A DNA stretch of 32,188 nucleotides from Bacteroidaceae bacterium (lineage in GTDB: Bacteria > Bacteroidota > Bacteroidia > Bacteroidales > Bacteroidaceae). This document shows positions 6,140 through 15,458 of this stretch, one piece after another (position 1 is the first letter of the stretch; each line of letters begins with the position of its first letter). The DNA is taken from contig JAGBFX010000019.1 of NCBI GenBank assembly GCA_017936265.1, positions 1 through 32,188 on the forward strand, given 5' to 3'. The notes below the pieces were generated by a model, which ran no database searches, was not told the origin of the DNA, and saw nothing but the letters and a program-made list of their open reading frames with translations. The position numbers and the translations under genes were made by a program.

Positions 6140-9130
6140 TTATTTTCCACAGATTTCCTTGTATTTACAGTATTCGCAACTTTTCTCGTTCTGTGCAAAT
6201 GAGAAAGGTGTGTCAATATCGAATATCTCATACAGCACATCGTTCAGTTTTGCAATGAACTCCTCTTTCAATGATTTTATATCAGTGACAGCTTCCTTTT
6301 CAAGTTTGATTATACAGTCCTCTCTGCTGATATTGTCTATCGGTTGCTTTGTCTTCTTGTCTTTGCTCTTCTTCATGTAAATAAGCGAAGGTGCTACCTT
6401 TCTTGCCCCAGACTTCTTGACCTCATTGACCCATGCAAGGTCGCTTTCCAACACCATTCCTGTGTTCTTCTCCAACAGTTCATCAAGAGCTATGGCGTAC
6501 AGGAATGCCTGCAGTCTGTAGCCTGCGCTGTCGGCATTGTTGCTGAATATGTCATCAAGCGAGATGTTCTCCTTCTTGTCGGCACTGCCTGTCTTGTAGT
6601 CGACAATGTTGACGGTGTCCCCCTTGACATCAATGCGGTCAATCTTTCCGCCAATCCTCAGCTGCGCATCAAAGCCGTTGCACTTGAGCGGGTATCCTAT
6701 TCTTATGCTCTTCTCGCCGCCTATATATAGGAAATCGGCATAACCTGCATCTATCTTTGCCAGACGCAGCAGATAGTTGTGGAGTACTCCTCTTTTTATA
6801 TACTGCTCGCCGTTGTATTCAAGCTTGCCCTTCTTGAAGAACTCTTTCTTGAAAGCAGCGTCAATGAATTCGTACAGCAGCTTGGGGTTGTTCACATAGT
6901 GTTCGAGCAGGTTGCCTGTTATAATGTTGCTCCAGTTGCCGACAATCTTATCGTACATCATTTCGGCCGATGAGTGGAATATCGTACCTAGGTCAGTGGC
7001 TTCCAACTCGGTGCTTGCCTCTTCCATAGGCTTAAGCCCGAGGACGTAGTAGTAGAAGAACTCTAGTCCGCACCTGATGTAACGGTTTATCGCCGAGGGC
7101 GATATATCCATCGCCTGACTGCTGTAGCCGGTATCAAAGCGTTCGCGGAGCCTCTTTATCATCTCGGGTGTCTTTATGACCTCGTTGATGACAATCTCCT
7201 TGTTCTCCTGTCTTGCGCTAAGTGTTATCTTCTTGATGTCGTACAGGTTGCTTCCGAGCAACTGCAGTATGTAACGCGAGCATTCGCCACGGTACTTGCC
7301 GTCGGTGGAACTGTTGTATACTAGTGTAACGTTCTCGGCACGTTGCAACAGACGGTAAAAGTTGTATGCATATATTGAATCTCTATGCTCGCTCAACGTA
7401 AGACCGAATGCCTTCCTCAGGTTGTATGGCACAAACGAGTTCTCGCTGCTCACTCTGGGGAGGGCACCTTCGTTGACCGATAACAGTATGATGTTCCTGA
7501 AATCAAGGTTTCGTGTCTCGAGCAGTCCCATCAGCTGTAGCCCCACGACGGGCTCCCCATGGAAAGGTACGCTGAGCGATGAGAGCATTCTCATGAACAG
7601 ACGGCCCAGAGTCGGCAGTTTCATGTTCAGTTCTCCTGCGCTGTGAAGAGCCTTGAGGCGCTGCGCCTGAGAGTGTACTTTCATTATGGCTTCGCTGAAG
7701 AGTTTGTCATATATTTCATCTTTCTCTTCGGCAACCTTTGAGCGGTTCTCGGCAACGGTGTAGATTATCCCGGAAATATGTTCTATCCATTGGCCGTTTT
7801 CGGCTGAGTGAGTGAAGAGCATTCCCAGGAAACTGTCCTTGTCAAGTTGCTCTTCAGTAGGGTAGAATACATTGTTCCTGACGAGGTATGTGTATAGTTC
7901 CTCGGCTGCGTTGCTGCCCTGTATGACGTAAGGGTGCTTGAGCAATTTACATACATGGTTAAGGTTGAAGGCATTGTGCTTTTCGCTCCATCCCCGTGTC
8001 TGCAACTCAACGAGCTGTTTGACAAGTGAGAATATGGGTGTGTTCTGTATCGGGTAACCCATAGTCACGTTCATCGAGTTCAGTGTATGTCCGTTTGCCT
8101 CGCCTGGGATTGTGTGGAGTACAGGGTCAAGCAGTGTCTCATCGCATAGGACAATTGCAGTCTCTACGTTATTGGCGGTAAGGTTGCTGTCGAGCCATGA
8201 TGATACATAACGGGCACCGATGCTGTCAGTACCTGCCGAAACGACAGTGATGTTCTTTTTGCTTTGGCTCAGATAATTGAAATCCTCATTATGCAAGGCA
8301 TTAGGGAACAGCTTCAGGTTCTTGCGCATGAAGTGTCCTGCCTCATGTCCGGCCGATTCGGTGTAGTGCTTGTCATAATCCCAGTAGAATAGTGCCTTGC
8401 CGCTCTCCTTTATTCTCCTGAAGAGTGCTGTCTCGGCGCCGTTCAAAGCGTTGAAACCTACGAATACATACTTCTCGTGCTTGAGCAGCAGCTCCTCATC
8501 CCTCTCAATGACATCACGGTAGAGCATGCCCTCATAGGCAACGTTTATCTTTCTAAGGCTCTCCTTGAAATTGCTGTATATTGTGTACATACGCTCCCAA
8601 AGGTTCTGGAAACAGCTCTTTACATCACTGCCTGCATCGGGATTGAAGTTCTTGAAGAATCTCTCTATCGACTCCTTCTGTTCATCTGTCAGGGTATCCT
8701 TCCCTGTGCCCATCTCCTTCAAATCCTTTATATTGGCAAATAGACGTCCGGCATCGGCAAGATTCTTGTCAATGTCATCAAAATCCCTTATCATCATCTC
8801 GCCCCAATAGTAGAACGAGTCAATGTCCTCTATGCTCTTCTCATACTCCTCCTGGCTTTCATCCGCGCGTTTGGGTCGGATGTATTCCTTATATAGCTTG
8901 CTTACAAGCAATATGGAGTCGCCCACGACAAGCTCGCTGTTCTGCTGGAAAAGTTCACTGATTGTCATGTATCTTGGGCTCCATATCGGGGTGTTACCGC
9001 TGCACTCAAGCAGATATTCGTTGAAAAAAAGCCCTGCGCGTTTGTTGGGGAACACTACGGCTACACTGTCAAGTTTGCCTTCGAATCTCCTATATATATC
9101 CTCTGCTACTGACTTCAAAAATGGTTTCAT
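6140..9130 (-). CDS. addB: AddB-like nuclease subunit of the AddAB helicase-nuclease
   Basis: A 996-residue protein. The C-terminal PD-(D/E)XK nuclease (about 680-996) has His719, Asp831 in GGKIDRID and the Asp844-Tyr-Lys846 triad in VDYKTG. One cysteine before the nuclease (Cys687, IRCGLEFF) and three at the very end (CEYCKYKEIC; Cys985, 988, 994) match the four-cysteine iron-sulfur staple of AddB. The N-terminus has the inactivated-helicase layout, but the usual ATP-binding loop reads FPNKRAG (27-33), so ATP binding is doubtful. The start ATG overlaps the addA stop as ATGA, implying translational coupling. AddAB resects double-strand ends for RecA loading. The assignment rests on the nuclease, the cysteines and pairing with addA. 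Confidence 0.87.
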   Translation of the reverse strand: MKPFLKSVAEDIYRRFEGKLDSVAVVFPNKRAGLFFNEYLLECSGNTPIWSPRYMTISELFQQNSELVVGDSILLVSKLYKEYIRPKRADESQEEYEKSIEDIDSFYYWGEMMIRDFDDIDKNLADAGRLFANIKDLKEMGTGKDTLTDEQKESIERFFKNFNPDAGSDVKSCFQNLWERMYTIYSNFKESLRKINVAYEGMLYRDVIERDEELLLKHEKYVFVGFNALNGAETALFRRIKESGKALFYWDYDKHYTESAGHEAGHFMRKNLKLFPNALHNEDFNYLSQSKKNITVVSAGTDSIGARYVSSWLDSNLTANNVETAIVLCDETLLDPVLHTIPGEANGHTLNSMNVTMGYPIQNTPIFSLVKQLVELQTRGWSEKHNAFNLNHVCKLLKHPYVIQGSNAAEELYTYLVRNNVFYPTEEQLDKDSFLGMLFTHSAENGQWIEHISGIIYTVAENRSKVAEEKDEIYDKLFSEAIMKVHSQAQRLKALHSAGELNMKLPTLGRLFMRMLSSLSVPFHGEPVVGLQLMGLLETRNLDFRNIILLSVNEGALPRVSSENSFVPYNLRKAFGLTLSEHRDSIYAYNFYRLLQRAENVTLVYNSSTDGKYRGECSRYILQLLGSNLYDIKKITLSARQENKEIVINEVIKTPEMIKRLRERFDTGYSSQAMDISPSAINRYIRCGLEFFYYYVLGLKPMEEASTELEATDLGTIFHSSAEMMYDKIVGNWSNIITGNLLEHYVNNPKLLYEFIDAAFKKEFFKKGKLEYNGEQYIKRGVLHNYLLRLAKIDAGYADFLYIGGEKSIRIGYPLKCNGFDAQLRIGGKIDRIDVKGDTVNIVDYKTGSADKKENISLDDIFSNNADSAGYRLQAFLYAIALDELLEKNTGMVLESDLAWVNEVKKSGARKVAPSLIYMKKSKDKKTKQPIDNISREDCIIKLEKEAVTDIKSLKEEFIAKLNDVLYEIFDIDTPFSFAQNEKSCEYCKYKEICGK

Positions 9131-12100
9131 AGCGTTACCGGTTTAATCTCGTTCTTGTATACATACCACAGATATCCTGTCACGTTCCTGTAGCCCATCT
9201 CTTTGAGCAATTCCATGTATTCCTTTACCTGCTCCTCGTAGGACTCATTCTCACGTCCGAACTTGTAGTCTACGACAACGGCCTCATCGCCTTCAATCAT
9301 CACTCGGTCGGGACGTCGCGCCTGTTTTTTTCTGCGGCTCAGGATTGTACACTCGTTGTAGAGCCTGTATCGGCCGTTGAACCACTCTGCTGCCTTCGGG
9401 TTGGATAGCGCCTGCCCGACAAGCTCCTTTATCCTTTTATGTCGTGATGCATCTTCGATGACACCCTGAAGCATCAGCTTGTCAAGAGCCTTGTCAATAT
9501 CATCGACAGTCTCAATCTCCTGCATTACCATGTGCATGAGCTCTCCCTCGGCGATGTTCTTCAGCACCTTTTTCTCCTCCTCGCTTGCCAGGAAACGGGT
9601 CAGCTCACGTGACTGCTTTACCTCGAGCCTGTTGCCGTGGAATGTTAGCGGCGTCCTTTGCGGAACAGATTCCGACTCGAACGGGTTATCACAAGCCTCG
9701 CTGCCCGCATCTTTGCCTTTATCCTCGCCCTTGCTCGCGACAATCTCGCCATAACGGTATATCTTGAGCAGTTCTTCATCGGTTTCCGTCATCCCTGGCA
9801 ATGCATTGCTCTGTGCAATGTCTACTACGGCATGGTTTATGAGTTTCCACACAGGATAAGTCTCTGTTTCCTTGTTCTCGGTAAAGATGAAAAGGTTACT
9901 CTTGGCACGTGTAGTCGCTACATAAATTATGTTTAGGTTGTCCACAATCTGGTACAGGAACTCCTCGTTGTAGTCTTTTGCAAAGTATGATTCCTTCATT
10001 TCGCTCTTGCTCTTGACAGGCAGAAGACTCAGCTTGTTGAACGGTTCCACTTGCGGTTCGCACCACAGGAGGCTCCTCTCATCGGCTGTCAGTTTCCAGT
10101 CGCAGAACGGCATTATCACTGTATGGAACTCAAGACCTTTCGATTTGTGTATCGTCATGGCTTTGATGCTGTCATCGCTCTCTGCAGGAATGCATTTGTC
10201 GCACAATCCCTCATCCCATGCGTTCAGGACGGCGTTCAGGTCGGCGCTTTTGTTGTTTATGTACTGCGACATATGGTCGAGGAAGGCGTATATGTATGCC
10301 TCTTCGCCTTTTGAGCTCTCGATATTGAGTATCGCCATGAGTCTTTCTATCAACTCGTATGTCGGCAATCCCTTCATGTGCTCAAGGTCGCAACGGAACT
10401 TCTCAGGCAACAGTTCAATGAGTTCACCCTGTGAGAGATATCCTTCAAGCGGGGTGTCGTTCTTCAGGATTACCTTGTTGTAAAGGTTCAGAAGGTTGGC
10501 GATGTTTATCTTGTCCTCGGGTGTCGCGATGTATCGCATCGCAGCAATGGCAAGTGATACTGTCAGTGAAGACGATAGCCTGTATGCCTCATCGCTGACA
10601 ATATTCAGGTTCGGGAACTCACTCTTGAACGCATCCACAATCTTCTCGATATGTCTGTTGGTGCGGACAAGTATTACAATGTCCTTCGGCTTGACTCCTT
10701 TCTCCTCCAACAGTGTATGCAGCGTTGACATTAGATTGCCCAGAACAATGGCGTCAAACTCCTTGTCTTTAGTCTTCTTGACCCTCTCGATTATCCTTAC
10801 TTCGGCATATCCCTGTTCGGGTTTCGGACTTTTGCCCGGGGCGGGTAGGGGATAGGCCTGCTCCACATCATCGTATGCGCTTGTGATTTCATTAAGCATG
10901 CTCTTCCCGAGGTCATCGCTGAATGTGCTCTCAATGACTTTTATTGCACTGCGGTACAAGGCATTGTTGAACGATATTATGCGGCGGTCGCTCCTGTAGT
11001 TTACCGATTTGAACTTCTTGCCGTCAATTATGGTCTCTTGACTCTCGAACTCAAGAGTGTCGCCGAATTCCTTGAAATAAGAGGCAAGATTGTTCATTAT
11101 TTTCCAGTCTCCGTTGCGCCAACGGTATATGGCCTGCTTCACGTCGCCCACGATGAGGTTGTAGTTGCCCCTTGCCAGAATCTCCTTCAGCAGAACCTCG
11201 AAGCATTGCCATTGCAATTTTGAGGTGTCCTGGAACTCATCGATGAAGATATGTTCAATCTCGGTGCCTATCTTCTCGAATATGAAGGTAGTGTTCTCCT
11301 TTATCAAGGTTGTCAGCAGGTGCGTGGTCTCGGCGAGCATGAAACGGTTCTCTCTTGTATTCTCCTCCTTGAGTGTCCTTGCTATGCTGTTGAGCAGTCC
11401 CAACTGATGGATATGCTTCAATGCGAGTTCACAGCTTGTATATTTCTTCATGACAGCCTTGTATCTGTCGAACAGTGGCGCTGTGGCTTCGCAACACTGC
11501 TCTATCTTGGAAATCCTGCTTGAATCATCCATCATCGCGTTTATGGTCTTGCCCACATTGGGCATCTTGCCGTCCCTCAGCTTCTCGAAGAAGGGCCATG
11601 CACCGTTGGATTTTCCCGAAAAATCATCGATTCTCCTGCCGTCATTGAGAACAAAGAACTCATTGCCAATCTCCTTCAATTCCTCCTTAGCCTCATCCCT
11701 TAGCCTTCTTATACTGATACGGAACTCTTCGAACAGCTTTCCGTTCTCCTGGTCAATCTCCTTGCGGAGTTGTTCTCCTCGTTCCTGATACTCCTCCTCA
11801 AGAATATTCTTCGCGAAGCTCTTCAATGCCTTGTCCACATTCCAGTCGCTGCCGCTCTCAAGTTGCTCATCAATATATCTGACAACCTGCTCAATCTCTT
11901 TCTTCCCCGGATCGAGTTCTCTGATGTATGTGTCAACCGCATTCTCGAGATACTCATCTCTCTCTATTGCAATCTCCATGTCGCCACTCAGCTCAAGCTC
12001 CTTGGCTAGGCCACGGAGTACGGTCTGGAAGAATGCGTCGATTGTCTGAATACGGAAATGGCCGTAATCATGCATTATGAGGCCGAAAGCCATCCTTGCC

Positions 12101-12372
12101 CTCTCCCTAATCAGCTCCTCGCTCATGTGCGGCATCTGCTGCTTGACCTTTTCCATGTACTCCTTGGCGCTCTTTGAGCAGTTGGCAACACCGTACAACT
12201 TGCCCAGTATGCGCTCTTTCATCTCGGCTGTAGCCTTGTTGGTAAAGGTCACAGCGAGTATGTTGCGGTACGAGTAGGGGTTCTGTACAAGCAACTTGAT
12301 GTATTCCAGTGCAAGGGTAAAAGTCTTTCCCGACCCCGCCGATGCCTTGTATATCTTTAAGGTTTTTCTCAT
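9127..12372 (-). CDS. addA: AddA-like UvrD-family helicase with C-terminal nuclease domain
   Basis: A 1081-residue superfamily 1 helicase. Visible motifs are Walker A ASAGSGKT (10-17), the TFTNKAT motif (42-48), Walker B FIDEFQDTS (376-384), VGDVKQAIYRWR (408-419), the TIHKSKGLEF motif, and VATTRAK of motif VI. The end of the protein carries a RecB-type PD-(D/E)XK nuclease with Asp1022, Asp1035-Tyr-Lys1037 and Gln1048. This gives AddAB two nuclease sites, unlike RecBCD, which has one. The length is slightly below the roughly 1,200 residues of the Bacillus protein. It begins 8 bases after the sbcC stop and overlaps addB by 4 bases, so the four genes are almost certainly one transcript. Confidence 0.92.
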   Translation of the reverse strand: MRKTLKIYKASAGSGKTFTLALEYIKLLVQNPYSYRNILAVTFTNKATAEMKERILGKLYGVANCSKSAKEYMEKVKQQMPHMSEELIRERARMAFGLIMHDYGHFRIQTIDAFFQTVLRGLAKELELSGDMEIAIERDEYLENAVDTYIRELDPGKKEIEQVVRYIDEQLESGSDWNVDKALKSFAKNILEEEYQERGEQLRKEIDQENGKLFEEFRISIRRLRDEAKEELKEIGNEFFVLNDGRRIDDFSGKSNGAWPFFEKLRDGKMPNVGKTINAMMDDSSRISKIEQCCEATAPLFDRYKAVMKKYTSCELALKHIHQLGLLNSIARTLKEENTRENRFMLAETTHLLTTLIKENTTFIFEKIGTEIEHIFIDEFQDTSKLQWQCFEVLLKEILARGNYNLIVGDVKQAIYRWRNGDWKIMNNLASYFKEFGDTLEFESQETIIDGKKFKSVNYRSDRRIISFNNALYRSAIKVIESTFSDDLGKSMLNEITSAYDDVEQAYPLPAPGKSPKPEQGYAEVRIIERVKKTKDKEFDAIVLGNLMSTLHTLLEEKGVKPKDIVILVRTNRHIEKIVDAFKSEFPNLNIVSDEAYRLSSSLTVSLAIAAMRYIATPEDKINIANLLNLYNKVILKNDTPLEGYLSQGELIELLPEKFRCDLEHMKGLPTYELIERLMAILNIESSKGEEAYIYAFLDHMSQYINNKSADLNAVLNAWDEGLCDKCIPAESDDSIKAMTIHKSKGLEFHTVIMPFCDWKLTADERSLLWCEPQVEPFNKLSLLPVKSKSEMKESYFAKDYNEEFLYQIVDNLNIIYVATTRAKSNLFIFTENKETETYPVWKLINHAVVDIAQSNALPGMTETDEELLKIYRYGEIVASKGEDKGKDAGSEACDNPFESESVPQRTPLTFHGNRLEVKQSRELTRFLASEEEKKVLKNIAEGELMHMVMQEIETVDDIDKALDKLMLQGVIEDASRHKRIKELVGQALSNPKAAEWFNGRYRLYNECTILSRRKKQARRPDRVMIEGDEAVVVDYKFGRENESYEEQVKEYMELLKEMGYRNVTGYLWYVYKNEIKPVTL

Positions 12373-12380
12373 GACTCCTG

Positions 12381-15300
12381 TTATTCTGTAATTATCCTGC
12401 TCTTTCCGTTGCCCTTCTTTACCACTCTGATTCTTGTAGGAATACGTTCGAGCATATCACTCAAATGTGATATTACACCAATCTTGCGTCCTTTGCTCTG
12501 TAGCTTCTCGAGCACATCAATGGCCTCTTTCAAAGTGTCGCCGTCGAGCGCTCCGAACCCTTCATCAATGAACAGTGACTCAATGTTCATCCTGTTTGAT
12601 GATACAGATGAGAGTGCAAGCGACAATGCCAACGATGCAAGGAAAGTCTCTCCGCCAGAGAGTGAGTGTACCGAGCGGCTGTCCGACATCATCTCAAGGT
12701 CAATGACCTTTATGCCCAATGACTCCTGTGATATACGTGAGAGCATGTAGCGTCCCGAAAACTCCTTCAGGTGGATATTGGCGACATCAAGAAGAATATC
12801 GAGCGTGTATCCTTGTGTCAGACGTGTCAGTTTGTCACCGTTCGCCGAGCCGAAAGCCGCATTGAGAGCGCACCAGTCATCAGCCGTTTTCTGCTTGCTT
12901 TCGTGCAGTTCGCGGTATTTGCTGTATCTCTCGTTGTTCTCCTTGTCCTTGAGCAGCGTCGCGTTTACTGCACTTTTCTTTTCTGTCAGTTCACTGCGTC
13001 GTGCAAGTGCCTTTTCCGTAGCCTCGAGAACATCCCCGATACTCTTGTCTTCCTGAGGCTTTGCAGTTGCCTTAAGGTGTTCCTCGAGGTTACGCTTCCT
13101 CTCATCGAGGGTGGCTGTAGCATTAAGGAGTGCCTTTGTAACCTCCTCGCTCTGCCTGCGCATCCTGGCAACATCGTTGTCGGGGCTCAACAACTCATCA
13201 AGCTCTTCCTTGCTCATGTTGTCGGTACGCTCCGCCAGATATTGTCCAATCTCCAACGAAAGTCTTTCTACTATTTTCCCTTGCGCTTCGACAAGCTTTT
13301 CCATCTCTTCGATGCTGCCTTTCAGCTTGCTGTAGTTGCTTGCTGCCGTACTTTTCTTCTCAACAGCCTCGGCAAAAGCCTTGTTCGCATCAGTCACCGC
13401 CTTCCCGAAATGACGCTCGGCTTCTTCCCTGTTCTTCCACTCTCCAAGCATCGTTGCAAACTGTTTCCGGTTCTCCTCGATTTCGGCATACAGTGCCTTG
13501 ATGACTGCGTCGCGTTCGGCCAGCACTTCTGTCAGCTCATCGACACGTGCGGCCGATAGTTCAATTCCCTTGCTCTTTACTGATGCCTCTTCTTTTATGG
13601 CTACAAGGCGTTTGCTCTTGCTCTCCCAACTGTTTGCCAGGGTCGAAAGCTCTTTGACTGCATTCTTGTCGGCTATAATCTCTTCTCTCCTTTCAATGCC
13701 TTCGAGCAATGCCATGCAGTTTGCGGTCAACGTCGCTATCGAGGTTCCAAGAGTATCGATACCGCTCTGTAGCCTTGTGATGTCGTTCTTGTAGCTTTCA
13801 ATACTTTGTGTCAGCAGCTCAATGCTTTTTCTTACGCACTCCCTTGCCTTCTCAAGCTCGGTCTCTGCAAGTGTCTTCTGTCCGTTTCGGGTAATATGAT
13901 GATTCCTGCTACCGCATACAGGGCAAGGTTCCCCTTCGACAAGACGGCTGCGCAGCTCGGCAATCTCTTTTGAGAGCGTACCTGCGAGTTCCTCCTCCTT
14001 TGTCTTTGCCTCGGCAAGTCTCTTCTCGTTGTCGGCAAGCATAGCCTTGGTTGCCGTAAGTCTCTTCTCCTGCTCTTCTATCTGCATGCGTGTATCTGCA
14101 ACGACACGCATGTTGGAGAGGATGACCGGAATGTTGGGGACAATCCTTTCATACTCCTTGTGTTCACTGAACCACTGCTCAATTCCATTGCTCTCTTCGG
14201 TACACTCCTCCAGTCTTTTCTTCTCTTCCTGTATGGATTGAACAAGCTTCTCCCTCTCCTCATAAGAACGCTTTCTTGCTTCGCAGTTCTCTTTGAGACG
14301 TGACTCGCATCCTTTTATCTGCTCCTCAATCTTTATTGCCTCTTTAAGCCTGGGCTTGAATGTGTCATATTCACTCTGAATCTTTGCCGTCAACTCCTCG
14401 GCCTGTTTGGCCAAGGTAACGGTATCGGCCAGTACCTGTGCGGCAGCGGGTTCGCTCCCTTTCAGGAGTGCAAGGGCTTTGCAGTTCTCTTTTAGGTGCT
14501 CAGCGGTTGATGCCCTCTGCATGTATGTGTCGCGTATCTCCTGTACACTGTCAATGCGTTTCAGCTTCTCTGCCACAGGGCGGTTCTGCTCTTTCAGTGA
14601 GAGCGCCGTCCTGTATACTCTCTCTGCCTCGGCGAGTTCCCTTTCGAGCAGGGTGTGCCGCTCAATCCATTGCTTTTCCATTGCAAGACGCGCAAGCATA
14701 AGCTCATTCTCTTTGTTGAAACGGTCGAGCTCATCAATTGTGGCATAAAGTTCCTCCTTCTCCTCGGGCGAGAGACGTTCAATATCCTTTATCTGGTTCT
14801 CTATCAGCTCAAGTTCATGTCTTGCATCGCTGTAGCGGCTGTATATCATAGCCGATATGCGGCTGTATATTTCCGTTCCTGTCAGCTTTTGCAGGATAGC
14901 TGCCTTTTCCTTCTCGGGTGCCTTGAGGAATGCGGCGAAGTTCCCTTGCGAAAGAAGTACCGCGCGGGTAAACTCCTCGTATGTCAACCCCACCAACGTA
15001 GGTAACAGCGCTTTGTACTCCTTTGTCTTGTAGACTTGATGTGTTCCGTCAGTAAGGTTGAAAAGGTCATATGCCGTCTTGCGGAAATTGCCGTCCGCCT
15101 TGTCGCCTGCCCTTGATATGGTAAGCCTTACCCGATACTCCTTGTTGTCGACGGCAAGGAACTCCACCTCGGCATATCCGGTGTGACAACCTTTGCTCAG
15201 GATTGTCTTTGCATCATTCTCGAATATACCTTTCTCGCCATGTCTTTCTATGGCCTCGCTGTCCTTTATGCTCTCGAGACGTGGAGTCTTCTCATAAAGG

Positions 15301-15458
15301 GCTATGCACATGGCATCAAGAATAGTGCTCTTTCCCGAGCCTGTGCTTCCGGTTATGGCGAACAGGCCTGCTGAACGCAACGGCTCAGAGCGGAAGTCTA
15401 TCTCGAACTCTCCCGTCAGTGATGCGAGGTTCTTACCTCTTATTGCCAAGATTTTCAT
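12381..15458 (-). CDS. sbcC: SbcC, ATPase subunit of the SbcCD nuclease (Rad50-like)
   Basis: A 1025-residue SMC-like ATPase. It has Walker A GSTGSGKS (37-44), a Q-loop region (LLSQGNFAAFL, 168-178), two long coiled-coil arms, and a zinc hook CPVC (Cys512, Cys515) at the midpoint. The signature is LSGGE (933-937) and Walker B is LFIDEGFGALD (962-972). With SbcD it forms the bacterial Mre11-Rad50 complex, which opens DNA hairpins and removes protein-blocked ends. Its start lies 26 bases inside the end of sbcD, and it starts by ATG in the typical family form MKILAIRGKNLASL. The length is normal. Confidence 0.96.
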   Translation of the reverse strand: MKILAIRGKNLASLTGEFEIDFRSEPLRSAGLFAITGSTGSGKSTILDAMCIALYEKTPRLESIKDSEAIERHGEKGIFENDAKTILSKGCHTGYAEVEFLAVDNKEYRVRLTISRAGDKADGNFRKTAYDLFNLTDGTHQVYKTKEYKALLPTLVGLTYEEFTRAVLLSQGNFAAFLKAPEKEKAAILQKLTGTEIYSRISAMIYSRYSDARHELELIENQIKDIERLSPEEKEELYATIDELDRFNKENELMLARLAMEKQWIERHTLLERELAEAERVYRTALSLKEQNRPVAEKLKRIDSVQEIRDTYMQRASTAEHLKENCKALALLKGSEPAAAQVLADTVTLAKQAEELTAKIQSEYDTFKPRLKEAIKIEEQIKGCESRLKENCEARKRSYEEREKLVQSIQEEKKRLEECTEESNGIEQWFSEHKEYERIVPNIPVILSNMRVVADTRMQIEEQEKRLTATKAMLADNEKRLAEAKTKEEELAGTLSKEIAELRSRLVEGEPCPVCGSRNHHITRNGQKTLAETELEKARECVRKSIELLTQSIESYKNDITRLQSGIDTLGTSIATLTANCMALLEGIERREEIIADKNAVKELSTLANSWESKSKRLVAIKEEASVKSKGIELSAARVDELTEVLAERDAVIKALYAEIEENRKQFATMLGEWKNREEAERHFGKAVTDANKAFAEAVEKKSTAASNYSKLKGSIEEMEKLVEAQGKIVERLSLEIGQYLAERTDNMSKEELDELLSPDNDVARMRRQSEEVTKALLNATATLDERKRNLEEHLKATAKPQEDKSIGDVLEATEKALARRSELTEKKSAVNATLLKDKENNERYSKYRELHESKQKTADDWCALNAAFGSANGDKLTRLTQGYTLDILLDVANIHLKEFSGRYMLSRISQESLGIKVIDLEMMSDSRSVHSLSGGETFLASLALSLALSSVSSNRMNIESLFIDEGFGALDGDTLKEAIDVLEKLQSKGRKIGVISHLSDMLERIPTRIRVVKKGNGKSRIITE

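Noticed and set aside
12771-13559. 262-residue plus-strand open frame inside sbcC
   Set aside because: It is antisense to the SbcC coiled coil, whose codon use produces long opposite frames; no family motif or promoter was seen.
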